Positions 8,264 through 17,404 are shown, numbered from the stretch's first letter. The stretch is DNA of 64,000 nt from Alicyclobacillus sacchari (GCF_004366795.1 NZ_SORF01000007.1:62001-126000); one strand, 5' to 3'. A program made the numbers and translations. The notes: generated by a model from the sequence alone, not told the origin.

Positions 8264-10303
8264 ATGGAAACGGAAGGATTCGGTTTCTGGTCCACCATCG
8301 GACGAGAGCTATCGTGGAACCTTGCAAGTTGGCGCAATCGAATTCAAGTTGTCGGGATTCTCTTGATCCCTGTACTATATGCCGCCACATTTTTATGGGC
8401 GTTTTGGAATCCATACGGGCACCTGGAACGATTGCCTGTAGCGGTTGTGAATGAAGACCGCGGCGCGACGTTCAATGGACATCGTATTGACGCCGGTGCA
8501 CAAATGGTGAATCGTCTTCAAACCGATCATAACTTAGGTTGGCGGATCGTCGATGCAAAGCAGGCACAACAAGGTATGTTGAACGGTACCTATATCATGG
8601 CGATCACGATTCCACCCGATTTCTCGCAGGACGCAGCAAATGCTGCAACGACGCCGGGCGCGCCACAGCCGACCATCGAAAGCGTCACCAATGACAGGCA
8701 CAACTATATTGCGGGCATTGTTGGGCGTAACGCGATGGTGAAGCTGGAAGAACAAACGGCCAGCCAACTGGCACGATCGTATGCAGAGAATGTGGTGAGT
8801 GGTCTCGTTTCGGCGCAGTCGGGGCTTCGCGCCGCGAGCACGGGGGCTTCCCAGGTTGCCGCTGGAGCCGGCAAGCTTCAGGCGGCGGGGGGATCGCTTG
8901 TACGTGGTGCCAAGCAGGTGGCCAGTGGGGGCGTTACACTTGCTAACAAGTTGCAAACCGCAACCACGGCCGCAGGTCAGTTGGCATCAGGGGTCGCTCA
9001 AACGCAGCATGCGGCGGCACAGTTAGCAGATTCCATGGTGCAGTTGTCACGAGGTGCAGCCCAGGTTCAGACGGGAGTCGGGCAGTTGCAATCAGGATCG
9101 ACAGCCTTGGCGTCCGGTGCAAATCGCGCGGCGACGGGAGCCAACCAAGTTGCTGGAGGCGCCAAACAGGTTGCGGACGGCCTTGCGGAACTGGCCAAGG
9201 CAAATCCAGCATTGGCCTCGTCTCCTCAGTTTCAGACGTTGCTCACAGCAAGCCAGCAAGTTGCAGCCGGATCTGCCCAAGTGGCGGCGGCAAACCAGTC
9301 GCTTGCCACGAGTGCCCAAAAGTTGGCTGGCGGCGCGGAACAAGTGGCGCAGGGAAGCGAGGCGTTGAGCGCGGGTACCGCCAAGGCAGCTTCTGGCGCA
9401 CAACAACTTGCATTGGGTGAGCAGCGGATCGCCATTGGTGCAAACCAGCTTGCCGCTGGCATCAGCAGTTTACAGCGCGGAGCGGTGCAGTTGGCTGCTG
9501 GCACTCAGGGTCTGCAACAGGGCGTTGGGCGCTATACGAGTGGCGTTGCGTCGGTGGCATCCGGTGCCGAAACACTTGCTTCACGTTTGCACACGGCTGC
9601 ACAGTCGATGCCTGCCATACACCATACACAGCTCGTCAATGCAATTGCCAATCCGGTGGGCGTACATCAGGTCGAGGCGGGCAACATCAACACGTATGGG
9701 AATGGATTTGCGCCATATTTCTTGTCACTGGGGCTCTATGTCGGCGTCTTGCTGATGAGCGTGATCATATCGTTTCGCGATCCGCCGGCAATCCCGTCGT
9801 CCGGTCTCTCGTGGTTTTCCTCAAAGTGGCTCATGATTGGCGGCATGGCGATTGTGCAAGCTGGTATTGCCGATTTCGTGCTGTTGGCAGGCTTAGGCGT
9901 GCATACGAGTCATCCCCTTTGGTTCGTGTTGTTCTCGCTCTTGACGAGTTTGGTGTTTGCTGCGATCCTGTTGTTCTTTGTCGCAGCCATGCAAAATCCG
10001 GGCCGATTTGTCGGAGTGGTTCTGTTGATTTTGCAGTTGACGAGCAGTTCCGGAACCTATCCGGTCGTTCTGTCGCCAACGTTCTTTCAAAAATTGGGGC
10101 CCTGGCTGCCCATGCATTACACAGTGGATGGTTTCCGATATATCATCGGCGGCGGCAATTCTGCGGCCATGACGACAGACATCTGGCGTTTGACGGCCTA
10201 CGGAGTTGTGTTTTTGGTCCTTTCGTTTGCCTTTTTTGCTGTCATGTATCGCAGGCAGTACAAAGGGACGACGACAGGCAAAGCAGCCGCTTTGGAAGCG
10301 TGA
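8264..10303 (+). CDS. YhgE/Pip domain membrane protein
   Basis: Large membrane protein of 679 residues. It has one N-terminal membrane segment (VGILLIPVLYAATFLWAF), a YhgE/Pip domain with the PVAVVNEDRGA signature, then a long Ala/Gly/Gln-rich middle and five to six C-terminal membrane segments. The middle, roughly residues 190-440, is built of heptad-like units such as xxLxxGAxQV repeated some thirty times and probably forms an extended extracytoplasmic helical rod. The ATG at 8264 follows GGGGGAGGG. Relatives include phage infection protein and ESX/type VII-associated proteins and drug-export components. The exact role is unknown. Confidence 0.88.
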   Translation: METEGFGFWSTIGRELSWNLASWRNRIQVVGILLIPVLYAATFLWAFWNPYGHLERLPVAVVNEDRGATFNGHRIDAGAQMVNRLQTDHNLGWRIVDAKQAQQGMLNGTYIMAITIPPDFSQDAANAATTPGAPQPTIESVTNDRHNYIAGIVGRNAMVKLEEQTASQLARSYAENVVSGLVSAQSGLRAASTGASQVAAGAGKLQAAGGSLVRGAKQVASGGVTLANKLQTATTAAGQLASGVAQTQHAAAQLADSMVQLSRGAAQVQTGVGQLQSGSTALASGANRAATGANQVAGGAKQVADGLAELAKANPALASSPQFQTLLTASQQVAAGSAQVAAANQSLATSAQKLAGGAEQVAQGSEALSAGTAKAASGAQQLALGEQRIAIGANQLAAGISSLQRGAVQLAAGTQGLQQGVGRYTSGVASVASGAETLASRLHTAAQSMPAIHHTQLVNAIANPVGVHQVEAGNINTYGNGFAPYFLSLGLYVGVLLMSVIISFRDPPAIPSSGLSWFSSKWLMIGGMAIVQAGIADFVLLAGLGVHTSHPLWFVLFSLLTSLVFAAILLFFVAAMQNPGRFVGVVLLILQLTSSSGTYPVVLSPTFFQKLGPWLPMHYTVDGFRYIIGGGNSAAMTTDIWRLTAYGVVFLVLSFAFFAVMYRRQYKGTTTGKAAALEA

Positions 10304-10320
10304 TCGCACAGGAAGTTGTT

Positions 10321-10354
10321 CAACCGTCTCTTGGCATCGTCGAGGAGACGGTTG
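10321..10354 (+). terminator. Perfect 10-bp hairpin between yhgE-like gene and helD
   Basis: CAACCGTCTC (10321-10330) pairs with GAGACGGTTG (10345-10354) across a 14-base loop. There is no clear T-run after it, so it may be a weak terminator or a processing/attenuation hairpin in the leader of helD. Confidence 0.4.
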
Positions 10355-10383
10355 ATGTTCATTTGCAGAAGGAGGCATATCCG

Positions 10384-12741
10384 ATGCAAGACAACAACCA
10401 AGAAAACCGTCATCCGGAGTGGGAGCGCGAACAGGCGTATGTCGACCGGGTTGTACAGAAGATGGAAGCGAAGCTGATTCAGATGCAGGCTGACGTATCT
10501 CTGGTCCGTGGCGAAGTCGTCGACATTCGTCGGCATTTCTGGGACGATGTGACGGTGAACGTCAGCAATCCGGACGATTTGGTCGAAACCCATTTTGCGA
10601 TCCGTCAGCAAGCCGAGATCTTGGCGGAACGTGAGCGGCGATGGCATCGCGCAGCGGAGGCGGCGCAGGTTCTTGAAAAACAAAAATCCACGCCGTTTTT
10701 TGCCCGGATCGATTTTCGGGAGCAAGGTGAGGCGGATACCGAGCGCGTGTACATCGGCATTGCGTCTTTCCGCGACGAAGAGACGGACGACTTTTTGGTG
10801 TACGACTGGCGTGCTCCGATTGCAAGTGTGTACTACGATCATACGCCTGGGCCAGTCTCGTTTGCAGCCCCGCGAGGGGAGATTCGCGGGGAGATGACGC
10901 TGAAGCGTCAATTTGTCATTCGCGGCGGCAACATTTTCGCCATGTTCGATGCGGGGATTACCATCGGCGACGAATTGCTGATGTATGCCCTGTCCGGACG
11001 TGCCGACGCAAAGATGAAGAACATTGTGGCGACGATTCAACGTGAACAGAATCGCGTCATTCGCGACGACACGAGTCCAGTCTTGGTGGTGCGCGGTGCC
11101 GCTGGCAGCGGCAAAACGTCGGCCGCGCTGCAACGGGCGGCATATCTGCTCTACAAGCACAGGGGGCGCTTGCAGGCCAGCCAAATGCTCCTGTTTTCGC
11201 CGAATCCCCTGTTCAGCTCGTACGTGGCCAACGTGTTACCTGAACTTGGTGAGCAAAGCATCGAGCAGACGACGTTTTACGAGTATCTCGCACGGAGGCT
11301 ACAGGGCGAATTTGTTGTGGAGGATGGATTTGACCAATTGGAACGTCTCTTGAACCTTGAGGACGGGACACAAGCGGACATCCAGATGTTCTCCGCCTCG
11401 TGGAAGGCATCGTCAGCCTTCGCGGACGCCATCCATGAATATGTGTCACAACTGGCTCCATCCGGTATGCGATTCTTGCCGATCCGCTTCATGGACCGGA
11501 CCATCATGACTGCGAATGAAGTGGCGGCCATTTTTGCACAGACGGAGGCGCACTGGCGCATGCCGCTTCGCATCGAGGCGGTGCAAAAAGAGTTGCTGGC
11601 GCGTGTTGATGCGTTTGCACAGGAGGAGTTGAGCGCCGCATGGGTCGAAGACGAGTTGGAGTTGATGTCTGACGAGGATTATCAACGGGTACATCAAAAG
11701 GTGGAAAAGAGGCGGCGGCATGCCAAGCATTTATTCGACGATGCTCAAGCGGAGCGCAACGAACTTGCCCAGTTGCTGCTGAATCGCCGCCTGAAGCCTG
11801 TGCGCCGCTTCATCCAACGCCTCGCGTTTGTCGACGTACCAGCCATCTACCAACAATGGTTTGAGCAAGCACTGGCTGGCAACGTCCCGACTCCGTCCGG
11901 GGTGGACATCAATCTTTGGCGATCCGTATGCGCGAACACCATTCGCGCGCTCGAGGCACAGCGATTGCCTTACGAAGACGCCACGCCTTATTTGTATATG
12001 AAAGAGTTGTTGCTCGGTCAGGCAGTCAACACGGCGATGCGCCACGTGTTCATCGACGAGGCGCAGGACTACTCATCGCTGCAATTGCATGTGATCCGGC
12101 GTTTGTTTCCACGCAGTCGCCTGACGCTGCTTGGCGATCCAAACCAGGCGATCTACGCGCATGATCCAGGGATGGCTGTGATCAGTGAATTGCGGCACAG
12201 CTTTCCGGGTTTTACATCCATCGAATTGACCCAAAGTTACCGCTCGACGGCGCCCATCGTTCGCTTCACACGCGGTATGGCAAGGGAAGGGGCGGCCATC
12301 GTGGCGTTCGATCGCGAAGGGCCTTTACCCCTGGTGCAACAGGTCGCATCTGATGGGCAGGTGCAGCTCATTCGCACCTGGATTGGGGACTATCAATCTG
12401 CGGGGTATCAGTCGATCGCGGTCATATGCAGGACCCAGCAGGAGACGAATCGATTGGCTGAACAATTGAACCGCGCCGGTTGTGATGTCCGGTGCATGGA
12501 TAAAACGACAGGGACATTTGCTGCAGGAGTTGTCGCCGTTCCGGCGTATCTAGCTAAAGGTGTGGAATTTGACGGTGTGATTGTTGCCGACGGATCCGCG
12601 TCGGCGTATCGACGCGAGTTTGAGCGGCAGTTGTTTTACACGGCGTGTACGCGCGCGATGCACGAATTGCGAATTGCCTGCGTGGGGAATCCGAATCGGT
12701 GGATTGCCGAGCAGCCGGCGGACACCTATGCACGGGTGTAA
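10384..12741 (+). CDS. helD: HelD-like RNA polymerase recycling helicase (UvrD/Rep superfamily 1)
   Basis: Superfamily 1 ATPase of 785 residues. HelD proteins pry stalled RNA polymerase from nucleic acid. The N-terminal part is a coiled-coil arm (EREQAYVDRVVQKMEAK) that in HelD enters the polymerase secondary channel, followed by FLVYDWRAPIAS, a hallmark of the family. The Walker A motif GAAGSGKT is near residue 240, Walker B IDEAQDYSS near 557, and helicase motif IV-like TQSYRST near 617. The start ATG 10384 has an AAGGAGG site. It stands 80 bases after the yhgE-like gene and 13 bases before a phosphatase gene. Confidence 0.92.
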   Translation: MQDNNQENRHPEWEREQAYVDRVVQKMEAKLIQMQADVSLVRGEVVDIRRHFWDDVTVNVSNPDDLVETHFAIRQQAEILAERERRWHRAAEAAQVLEKQKSTPFFARIDFREQGEADTERVYIGIASFRDEETDDFLVYDWRAPIASVYYDHTPGPVSFAAPRGEIRGEMTLKRQFVIRGGNIFAMFDAGITIGDELLMYALSGRADAKMKNIVATIQREQNRVIRDDTSPVLVVRGAAGSGKTSAALQRAAYLLYKHRGRLQASQMLLFSPNPLFSSYVANVLPELGEQSIEQTTFYEYLARRLQGEFVVEDGFDQLERLLNLEDGTQADIQMFSASWKASSAFADAIHEYVSQLAPSGMRFLPIRFMDRTIMTANEVAAIFAQTEAHWRMPLRIEAVQKELLARVDAFAQEELSAAWVEDELELMSDEDYQRVHQKVEKRRRHAKHLFDDAQAERNELAQLLLNRRLKPVRRFIQRLAFVDVPAIYQQWFEQALAGNVPTPSGVDINLWRSVCANTIRALEAQRLPYEDATPYLYMKELLLGQAVNTAMRHVFIDEAQDYSSLQLHVIRRLFPRSRLTLLGDPNQAIYAHDPGMAVISELRHSFPGFTSIELTQSYRSTAPIVRFTRGMAREGAAIVAFDREGPLPLVQQVASDGQVQLIRTWIGDYQSAGYQSIAVICRTQQETNRLAEQLNRAGCDVRCMDKTTGTFAAGVVAVPAYLAKGVEFDGVIVADGSASAYRREFERQLFYTACTRAMHELRIACVGNPNRWIAEQPADTYARV

Positions 12742-12754
12742 GGAGGATTTGGGC

Positions 12755-13369
12755 ATGATGATTTACCTGTTTCGCCATGGCCAAACGGTTTATAACGCCG
12801 ATGGCGAACGGTTTTGTGGAACGTCCGACGTCGGCCTGACTGCACTAGGCTGGCAACAGGCGCGCCGTGCCGCACAAATGCTGTCGGGGGTGCGTTTGCA
12901 TGCATTTGTGCACTCGGGCCTACGCCGAGCGGCCGAGACGGCGAAGGCCATTCAAGAGTCGCAACCGCAGTTGGCCGGTGCGAGGTTACATGTCGAACCC
13001 GCCTTTCGCGAGGTGGGGTTTGGTTCCTGGGAGGGACTGACGCGCGCTGAAGTGAACAAGCGTTATCCAGACATGTACGCGCAATGGCTTGCCGATCCGG
13101 CACATGTCAGTATTCCGGGCGGGGACGACGTCACGCAGCGTCAGCAGGAGGTATTGTCGGCGTTTTCTCGGCTGCTGGTGCGGTTCGCGGATTGCGACAT
13201 CGCGGTGGTTGCCCACAATACCATCAATCGTCTGCTGCTGGTTGGCCTGCTTGGCAGCGAGGCGCGGCACTATCGGCGGATCGTCCAAGAGAACGCGTGC
13301 ATGAACATCATTGAATATTCGGAAGCATCCGGTGTGCGTATCCATGCGGTGAATCGCCTTGCAATCTAA
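12755..13369 (+). CDS. Histidine phosphatase family protein (phosphoglycerate mutase-like)
   Basis: Cytosolic phosphatase of 204 residues with the phospho-accepting RHGQT motif at residues 7-11 (LFRHGQT) and a second His in VVAHNTINR. The family includes broad phosphatases, CobC and cofactor-dependent mutases; the substrate cannot be read from the sequence. Start ATG 12755 (or 12758) follows AAGGAGG. It sits between helD and pgi and may be cotranscribed with both. Confidence 0.88.
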   Translation: MMIYLFRHGQTVYNADGERFCGTSDVGLTALGWQQARRAAQMLSGVRLHAFVHSGLRRAAETAKAIQESQPQLAGARLHVEPAFREVGFGSWEGLTRAEVNKRYPDMYAQWLADPAHVSIPGGDDVTQRQQEVLSAFSRLLVRFADCDIAVVAHNTINRLLLVGLLGSEARHYRRIVQENACMNIIEYSEASGVRIHAVNRLAI

Positions 13370-13431
13370 TGGATAGGTGTCGACTGTGGTAAGATACTGA
13401 GGGAGATTCGTTAGGTCTAGGAGGGACAGAT

Positions 13432-14706
13432 ATGATTCAACTGCATTTAGAAAAGGCGAGAAAGTGGTTTACGGAAGAACATGAAAAGCGTCTGGCTCCA
13501 CTTGCGGAGTTTGCGTACGGGGAGTTGCAAAACCGCGAGCGCGACGCATTCGGCAAAGGCTGGATGTCGTGGCCCGTCGATAACCACGAATCGCTGTATG
13601 CCGGTATCGATAAAATTGCTGCCGATTTCCGTTCGAAGTCGAACGTGACCGTGGTGATTGGCATCGGCGGATCGTATCTCGGGGCTCGCTCTGTTTTGTC
13701 GATGGTGCAGCCTGAGTTTACGAAAGAAGGCAAGCACGAGGTTATCTTCGCAGGACAACAACTCAGCCCTACATACCATGCTCATCTGTTGAAGTACCTC
13801 GACAGCCGCGAGGTTACTTTGGTGGTTGTTTCAAAGTCCGGTACGACCCTCGAGCCTTCGGCGGTGTTCCATACATTCCGCGACTATTTGGAGAAGCGCT
13901 ACGGGGAGGCGGAAGCATCCTCTCGCATTTGCGCCATCACGGACGCACAAAAGGGCAGCCTGCGTGCGTACTCGGACGAGAAGAAGTACGTGACGTTGCC
14001 CATTCCGGACGATATCGGCGGGCGCTATTCCGTTTTGTCGGCTGTAGGATTGTTGCCGATGGCCCTCGCCGGCGTCGACTACCGCAAGGTTATGCAGGGA
14101 GCTGCCAATATGCGGGATCAGCTTGGGAAAGTAGCGATCACCGCCAATCCAGCGGTACAATACGCGTTGGCACGCCATGTGTTGTATCAACAAGGTTTTG
14201 TCGCCGAAGCCCTGGTCACCTATGAGCCGCGCGTGGCGGATTTTGCCGGCTGGTGGCAACAGTTGTTCGGCGAAAGCCAAGGCAAAGATGGCATCGGGCT
14301 GTATCCGACGATGCTGCAATATACGACAGATTTACACTCCATGGGTCAATACGTTCAAGACTCGCGCAAGGTGCTCGTCGAGACAGTACTGGATGCATTC
14401 ATTGATGATGCGCCGGAATTACAGGTGCCAGTGGGCCTGGATGAAAAGAACCGCTACTTGGAGAACGTATCATTCCACAAGCTGCAGGAAGTTGCCGTTG
14501 AGTCGGTCATGATCGCTCACAGTGAAGCGGGCGTCCCGAACATCCGGATTGAAGCTCGCGGTGATGCGGAATCGCTCTATGGGGAACTGGTATACTTCTT
14601 TGAAGTTGCTTGTGCGTTTGGCGGTTACCTGCTCGGTATCAATGCGTTTGACCAGCCTGGCGTGGAAGCATACAAGAGCGAAATGAGGGCTCGCTTGCAG
14701 AAGTGA
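13432..14706 (+). CDS. pgi: Glucose-6-phosphate isomerase
   Basis: Glycolytic enzyme that interconverts glucose-6-phosphate and fructose-6-phosphate. The 424 residues include GIGGSYLGARSV and SKSGTTLEPSAVF (phosphate binding) and the C-terminal block with IRIEARGDAESLYGEL. Length and motifs fit the short Firmicute type. The ATG follows AGGAGGG. Glucokinase follows 26 bases later, so the two first steps of glucose use are encoded together. Confidence 0.96.
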   Translation: MIQLHLEKARKWFTEEHEKRLAPLAEFAYGELQNRERDAFGKGWMSWPVDNHESLYAGIDKIAADFRSKSNVTVVIGIGGSYLGARSVLSMVQPEFTKEGKHEVIFAGQQLSPTYHAHLLKYLDSREVTLVVVSKSGTTLEPSAVFHTFRDYLEKRYGEAEASSRICAITDAQKGSLRAYSDEKKYVTLPIPDDIGGRYSVLSAVGLLPMALAGVDYRKVMQGAANMRDQLGKVAITANPAVQYALARHVLYQQGFVAEALVTYEPRVADFAGWWQQLFGESQGKDGIGLYPTMLQYTTDLHSMGQYVQDSRKVLVETVLDAFIDDAPELQVPVGLDEKNRYLENVSFHKLQEVAVESVMIAHSEAGVPNIRIEARGDAESLYGELVYFFEVACAFGGYLLGINAFDQPGVEAYKSEMRARLQK

Positions 14707-14732
14707 CGAACTAAGGGAGAAGGGGCAACGGG

Positions 14733-15674
14733 ATGAGTGGAAAGTTGGCTTTAGGCATCGACATCGGCGGCACGAACGTCAAGTTGGCGCTCGTCAACGA
14801 AGCTGGTGAGGTCATCGCCAGCGAATCCGTACCGACGGAGCCAGAGCGGGGAGCGGAGGCGTTCTGTCGAGAAGTTGCTGCGACGGCCAAGAAGATGACT
14901 GCCCAGGCGGGAATCGCCTGGGAGGCAGTCATCGGTGTTGGCGTTGGCATGGCGGCCTTTCTTGATGTCGAACGAGGATGGATTGAAGAGTCCGTCAATC
15001 TCCATTGGCGGGACGTTCCGTTAGGAGAGATGCTCACCAGGGAACTGGGCAAGCCGGTCCGCGTGGACAACGACGCCAATGTCGCCGCGCTTGGTGAAGT
15101 ATGGTTAGGCGCTGGTCGCAATGCGAATACGGCCCTGTGTGTGACACTGGGTACGGGCGTCGGCGGCGGGATTGTCATCAATGGCCGCATTCATCGAGGC
15201 GTAACCAATATGGCGGGTGAAATTGGCCATATCATGGTTAAGAACGACGGTGAGTTGTGCAATTGCGGGCATCATGGCTGTTTGGAGACCCTCGCGTCGG
15301 CGACGGCATTGTCCCGTCACGCTGAGCAAGCCGGACTCGTCGGTAAAGAGGGCCGTGAATTGACCTCGAAAGAGATCTTTGAGATGGCAGAAGCGGGCAA
15401 CGCGAAGGCGAAAGCGGTTGTGGATGACATGATTCACTGGCTTGCCGTCGGGTTGTCGATCGGAGCCAACATCCTGAATCCGGACGTCATTGTGATCGCA
15501 GGCGGCGTTGTCAATGCCGGTGATGCACTGATTCAGCCCTTACGGAAAGAGTTCAATCACGAGGCTTTGGCCCGCGTGGCGCGAGCCTGTACGATTGTTC
15601 CAGCCAAACTCGGTTCCCAGGCGGGCGTTCTTGGGGCAGCGCGCCTCGTTCTTCAGGAAATCGAGACAGTGTAA
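14733..15674 (+). CDS. glcK: ROK family glucokinase
   Basis: Phosphorylates glucose with ATP to feed Pgi. The 313 residues show the ATP phosphate motif GIDIGGTNVK at residues 8-17, the sugar-binding VDNDANVAALGE and GTGVGGGIV blocks, and the ROK zinc motif CNCGHHGCLE. No N-terminal helix-turn-helix is present, so it is an enzyme, not a ROK repressor. It lies in tandem with pgi, and a strong hairpin follows the stop. Confidence 0.95.
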   Translation: MSGKLALGIDIGGTNVKLALVNEAGEVIASESVPTEPERGAEAFCREVAATAKKMTAQAGIAWEAVIGVGVGMAAFLDVERGWIEESVNLHWRDVPLGEMLTRELGKPVRVDNDANVAALGEVWLGAGRNANTALCVTLGTGVGGGIVINGRIHRGVTNMAGEIGHIMVKNDGELCNCGHHGCLETLASATALSRHAEQAGLVGKEGRELTSKEIFEMAEAGNAKAKAVVDDMIHWLAVGLSIGANILNPDVIVIAGGVVNAGDALIQPLRKEFNHEALARVARACTIVPAKLGSQAGVLGAARLVLQEIETV

Positions 15675-15679
15675 GGTGA

Positions 15680-15703
15680 GCGACAGGCGGTTTCGCCTGT
15701 CGC
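15680..15703. terminator. Symmetrical hairpin between glcK and the convergent ykuS-like gene
   Basis: GCGACAGGCG and CGCCTGTCGC form a perfect 10-bp stem with a GTTT loop. It lies between two convergent genes and may end transcription from both sides, although neither side has a long T-run. Confidence 0.55.
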
Positions 15704-15711
15704 CCGCCGCG

Positions 15712-15954
15712 TCAGTGGATGTACTCTTTAACGCGTTGGTATACGTCCTCGGGGGACAAGCCGTCGGCTGAAATGACCGGGACGTTGTTGACAACGGTCT
15801 GGATGCCCATGATGTTTTTATCCGATCCGGTGATGACGACCGCACAAACGCCGGGCTCTTGTCGTTCACCCGTCATATCGACCACTTGACACCCTTGTTG
15901 CCGCAGGTATTCTTTCACAGGTGTCAGACCTTGTTCCACTGCCACCGACTTCAT
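15712..15954 (-). CDS. YkuS family small protein (UPF0180)
   Basis: An 80-residue soluble protein. It begins MKSVAVEQGLTPVKEYL and contains AVVITGSDKNIMGI, features of the YkuS/UPF0180 family of Bacilli, whose function is not known. Two ATGs are available; 15954 is chosen because TGGAGGG lies seven bases before it, while 15960 abuts the site. The gene converges with glcK. Confidence 0.8.
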   Translation of the reverse strand: MKSVAVEQGLTPVKEYLRQQGCQVVDMTGERQEPGVCAVVITGSDKNIMGIQTVVNNVPVISADGLSPEDVYQRVKEYIH

Positions 15955-16045
15955 CGTCATCCCTCCAGGGTTTTGATCATGCATCAGGTAGTGTTTGAGT
16001 GTTGCGCGAAAATATGCAGTTGATGTGCGAAAAGGAGGGGAAGAC

Positions 16046-16375
16046 ATGGGGCACGTACACATGATTTACGGAGTCATCTTGATTCTGCTCGCCATTGTCG
16101 CGACAGCATGGGAAATTGCGAGCAAATCCGGACTGCCAAAACCGTTTCGCGGGATTGTCATCGGTTTGTTCGACTTACAGGTGATTTTGGGAATCATCAC
16201 TTGGATTGTGCGGCGTCCGCATTGGCAATTCATTGGACATCCGATTCTGATGATTGTTGCAGTGATCATCCTGCATGTGATGACATCACTTCGGTACGCG
16301 CGATCGCGCCGGATTGCCGGTTGGATTATCGCTCTTGTGCTGCTGATCATCGGTGCGGGGGCATATCACGCGTGA
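16046..16375 (+). CDS. Small four-helix membrane protein of unknown function
   Basis: A 109-residue protein with four predicted membrane segments separated by short basic loops (WIVRRPHW, RYARSRR). Several His residues lie near segment ends (GHVHMIYG, PHW, GHPI, ILHVM), a layout also seen in heme-binding four-helix proteins, but this is only suggestive. ATG 16046 follows AAAGGAGGGG. It is divergent from the ykuS-like gene. No family is recognised with certainty. Confidence 0.7.
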   Translation: MGHVHMIYGVILILLAIVATAWEIASKSGLPKPFRGIVIGLFDLQVILGIITWIVRRPHWQFIGHPILMIVAVIILHVMTSLRYARSRRIAGWIIALVLLIIGAGAYHA

Positions 16376-16439
16376 CGCGGCTGCGCAGTGTGATCGGCCA
16401 ATGGCAACCAAACAGCGCTTGCCCTAGCAACACTCTCCA

Positions 16440-16468
16440 ACGACAATTGAACTTTTCGCATGTACAAT
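16440..16468 (+). promoter_or_regulatory. Possible sigma-A promoter
   Basis: ACGACA (16440-16445), 17-base spacer, TACAAT (16463-16468) with TG one base before it (extended -10). It lies 45 bases upstream of the small gene at 16513. Confidence 0.4.
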
Positions 16469-16512
16469 AGGGACGAATGAAGAGTCGATTGTCGGCTGCT
16501 CGAGGGGCATAG

Positions 16513-16833
16513 TTGCGTATGGCCGATCTATTGCAAATTCAAGTGAAGCATCCTGGAATCGCTTTAACGGAGAAGGAACAAAAGCTGATCGCGTGTTTGG
16601 TACAGCGAATCTGCGTGCACCATCTTCATCGCCGGCTCGGTCGGAGGTTTCGGATTCGGCCAGCCAATGTCGATTCCATCCATCTCGTCGTGCATCAGAC
16701 CGTGGCGGTTGAGGACGGCATATCCAACGAAGAATTGAGCGATATTGTCCCGGATCTTGTGCGCGATATTCGTGATACGCTGGCATGGTGCGATGTTGTG
16801 GCAGAGGATATTGTGCTTGTCGCAAAGGCGTGA
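16513..16833 (+). CDS. Hypothetical protein, 106 residues
   Basis: No family recognised. The frame starts at TTG 16513 (GAGGG site, spacing 6) or ATG 16519. The protein is soluble and rich in His, Arg and Asp, with LTEKEQKLIACLVQRI near the N-terminus and an acidic C-terminal half (SNEELSDIVPDLVRDIRDT). Coding is supported by a promoter-like sequence upstream and by the ribosome site. It lies just before a HicB-like gene and a tRNA operon. Confidence 0.55.
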   Translation: MRMADLLQIQVKHPGIALTEKEQKLIACLVQRICVHHLHRRLGRRFRIRPANVDSIHLVVHQTVAVEDGISNEELSDIVPDLVRDIRDTLAWCDVVAEDIVLVAKA

Positions 16834-16889
16834 TCGTCCGTTTTGTGAACAGCGTTTGGCGTATTACAATGGAATTGGGAGGAATACTG

Positions 16890-17108
16890 ATGAAGCTGCA
16901 TATTTCCTTGTTCCAGTTGCCAGACGGCATGTACGTTGCGACCTGCGCAGAAATTCCAATGTGTCAGGTGTTACGCAAAAATAAAGGTCATGCCATGCAG
17001 GATGTCAAAAAGCTTATTCGTAGGTTTCTTGAGGAACGAAGGGCTGAAAATCGCCCGTTTGTCCCGGAACTTCACGAATTTGAAGTCGAAGATGCAAGTT
17101 CTGTTTGA
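16890..17108 (+). CDS. Small HicB-like protein, 72 residues
   Basis: Starts at ATG 16890 after GGGAGGA. The fold-like pattern (LFQLPDGMYVATCAEIPMC, then a basic helix DVKKLIRRFLEERR) recalls the HicB antitoxin domain, where a short beta sheet precedes a helix. No HicA toxin partner is next to it, and no DNA-binding extension is present, so a free-standing or degenerate HicB-like role is only inferred. Its stop codon overlaps the -35 box of the tRNA promoter. Confidence 0.6.
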   Translation: MKLHISLFQLPDGMYVATCAEIPMCQVLRKNKGHAMQDVKKLIRRFLEERRAENRPFVPELHEFEVEDASSV

Positions 17109-17133
17109 CAAGGGCAAGTCCGTGTGTTATATT
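17105..17133 (+). promoter_or_regulatory. Sigma-A promoter of the tRNA operon
   Basis: TTGACA at 17105-17110, a 17-base spacer and TATATT at 17128-17133 with TG one base upstream of the -10. This near-consensus promoter starts transcription about 20 bases before tRNA-Lys. Confidence 0.85.
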
Positions 17134-17155
17134 TATAAGCGTTCGCCGGGCACTT

Positions 17156-17231
17156 GGGTCATTAGCTCAATTGGTAGAGCATCCGACTCTTAATCGGCAG
17201 GTTGAAGGTTCGAGTCCTTCATGACCCACCA
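17156..17231 (+). tRNA. tRNA-Lys (anticodon CTT)
   Basis: 76-base cloverleaf with acceptor stem GGGTCAT/ATGACCC, anticodon loop CTCTTAA giving CTT, T-loop GGTTCGAGTCC and an encoded CCA end. It reads AAG codons. First gene of a three-tRNA operon. Confidence 0.97.
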
Positions 17232-17240
17232 GTTGAATAA

Positions 17241-17316
17241 CGCGGGGTGGAGCAGTTGGCAGCTCGTCGGGCTCATAACCCGAAGGTCGCAGGTTCAAGT
17301 CCTGCCCCCGCAACCA
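17241..17316 (+). tRNA. Initiator tRNA-fMet (anticodon CAT)
   Basis: 76 bases with the initiator hallmarks: unpaired C1 against A72 at the acceptor end and three G-C pairs closing the anticodon loop (GGGCTCATAACCC). CCA is encoded. Only nine bases separate it from tRNA-Lys. Confidence 0.97.
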
Positions 17317-17319
17317 CAT

Positions 17320-17396
17320 GGAGCCGTGGTGTAGAGGCCTAACATGCCTGCCTGTCACGCAGGAGATCGCGGGTTCGAATCCCGTCGGCTCCGCCA
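17320..17396 (+). tRNA. tRNA-Asp (anticodon GTC)
   Basis: 77-base cloverleaf with acceptor GGAGCCG/CGGCTCC, anticodon loop CTGTCAC giving GTC, and encoded CCA. Last tRNA of the operon; a strong terminator follows. Confidence 0.97.
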
Positions 17397-17404
17397 AGAA
17401 GATG

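Noticed and set aside
10198-11184. 328-codon open frame antisense to helD
   Set aside because: Overlaps strongly conserved HelD coding sequence and lacks a ribosome site or known motifs.
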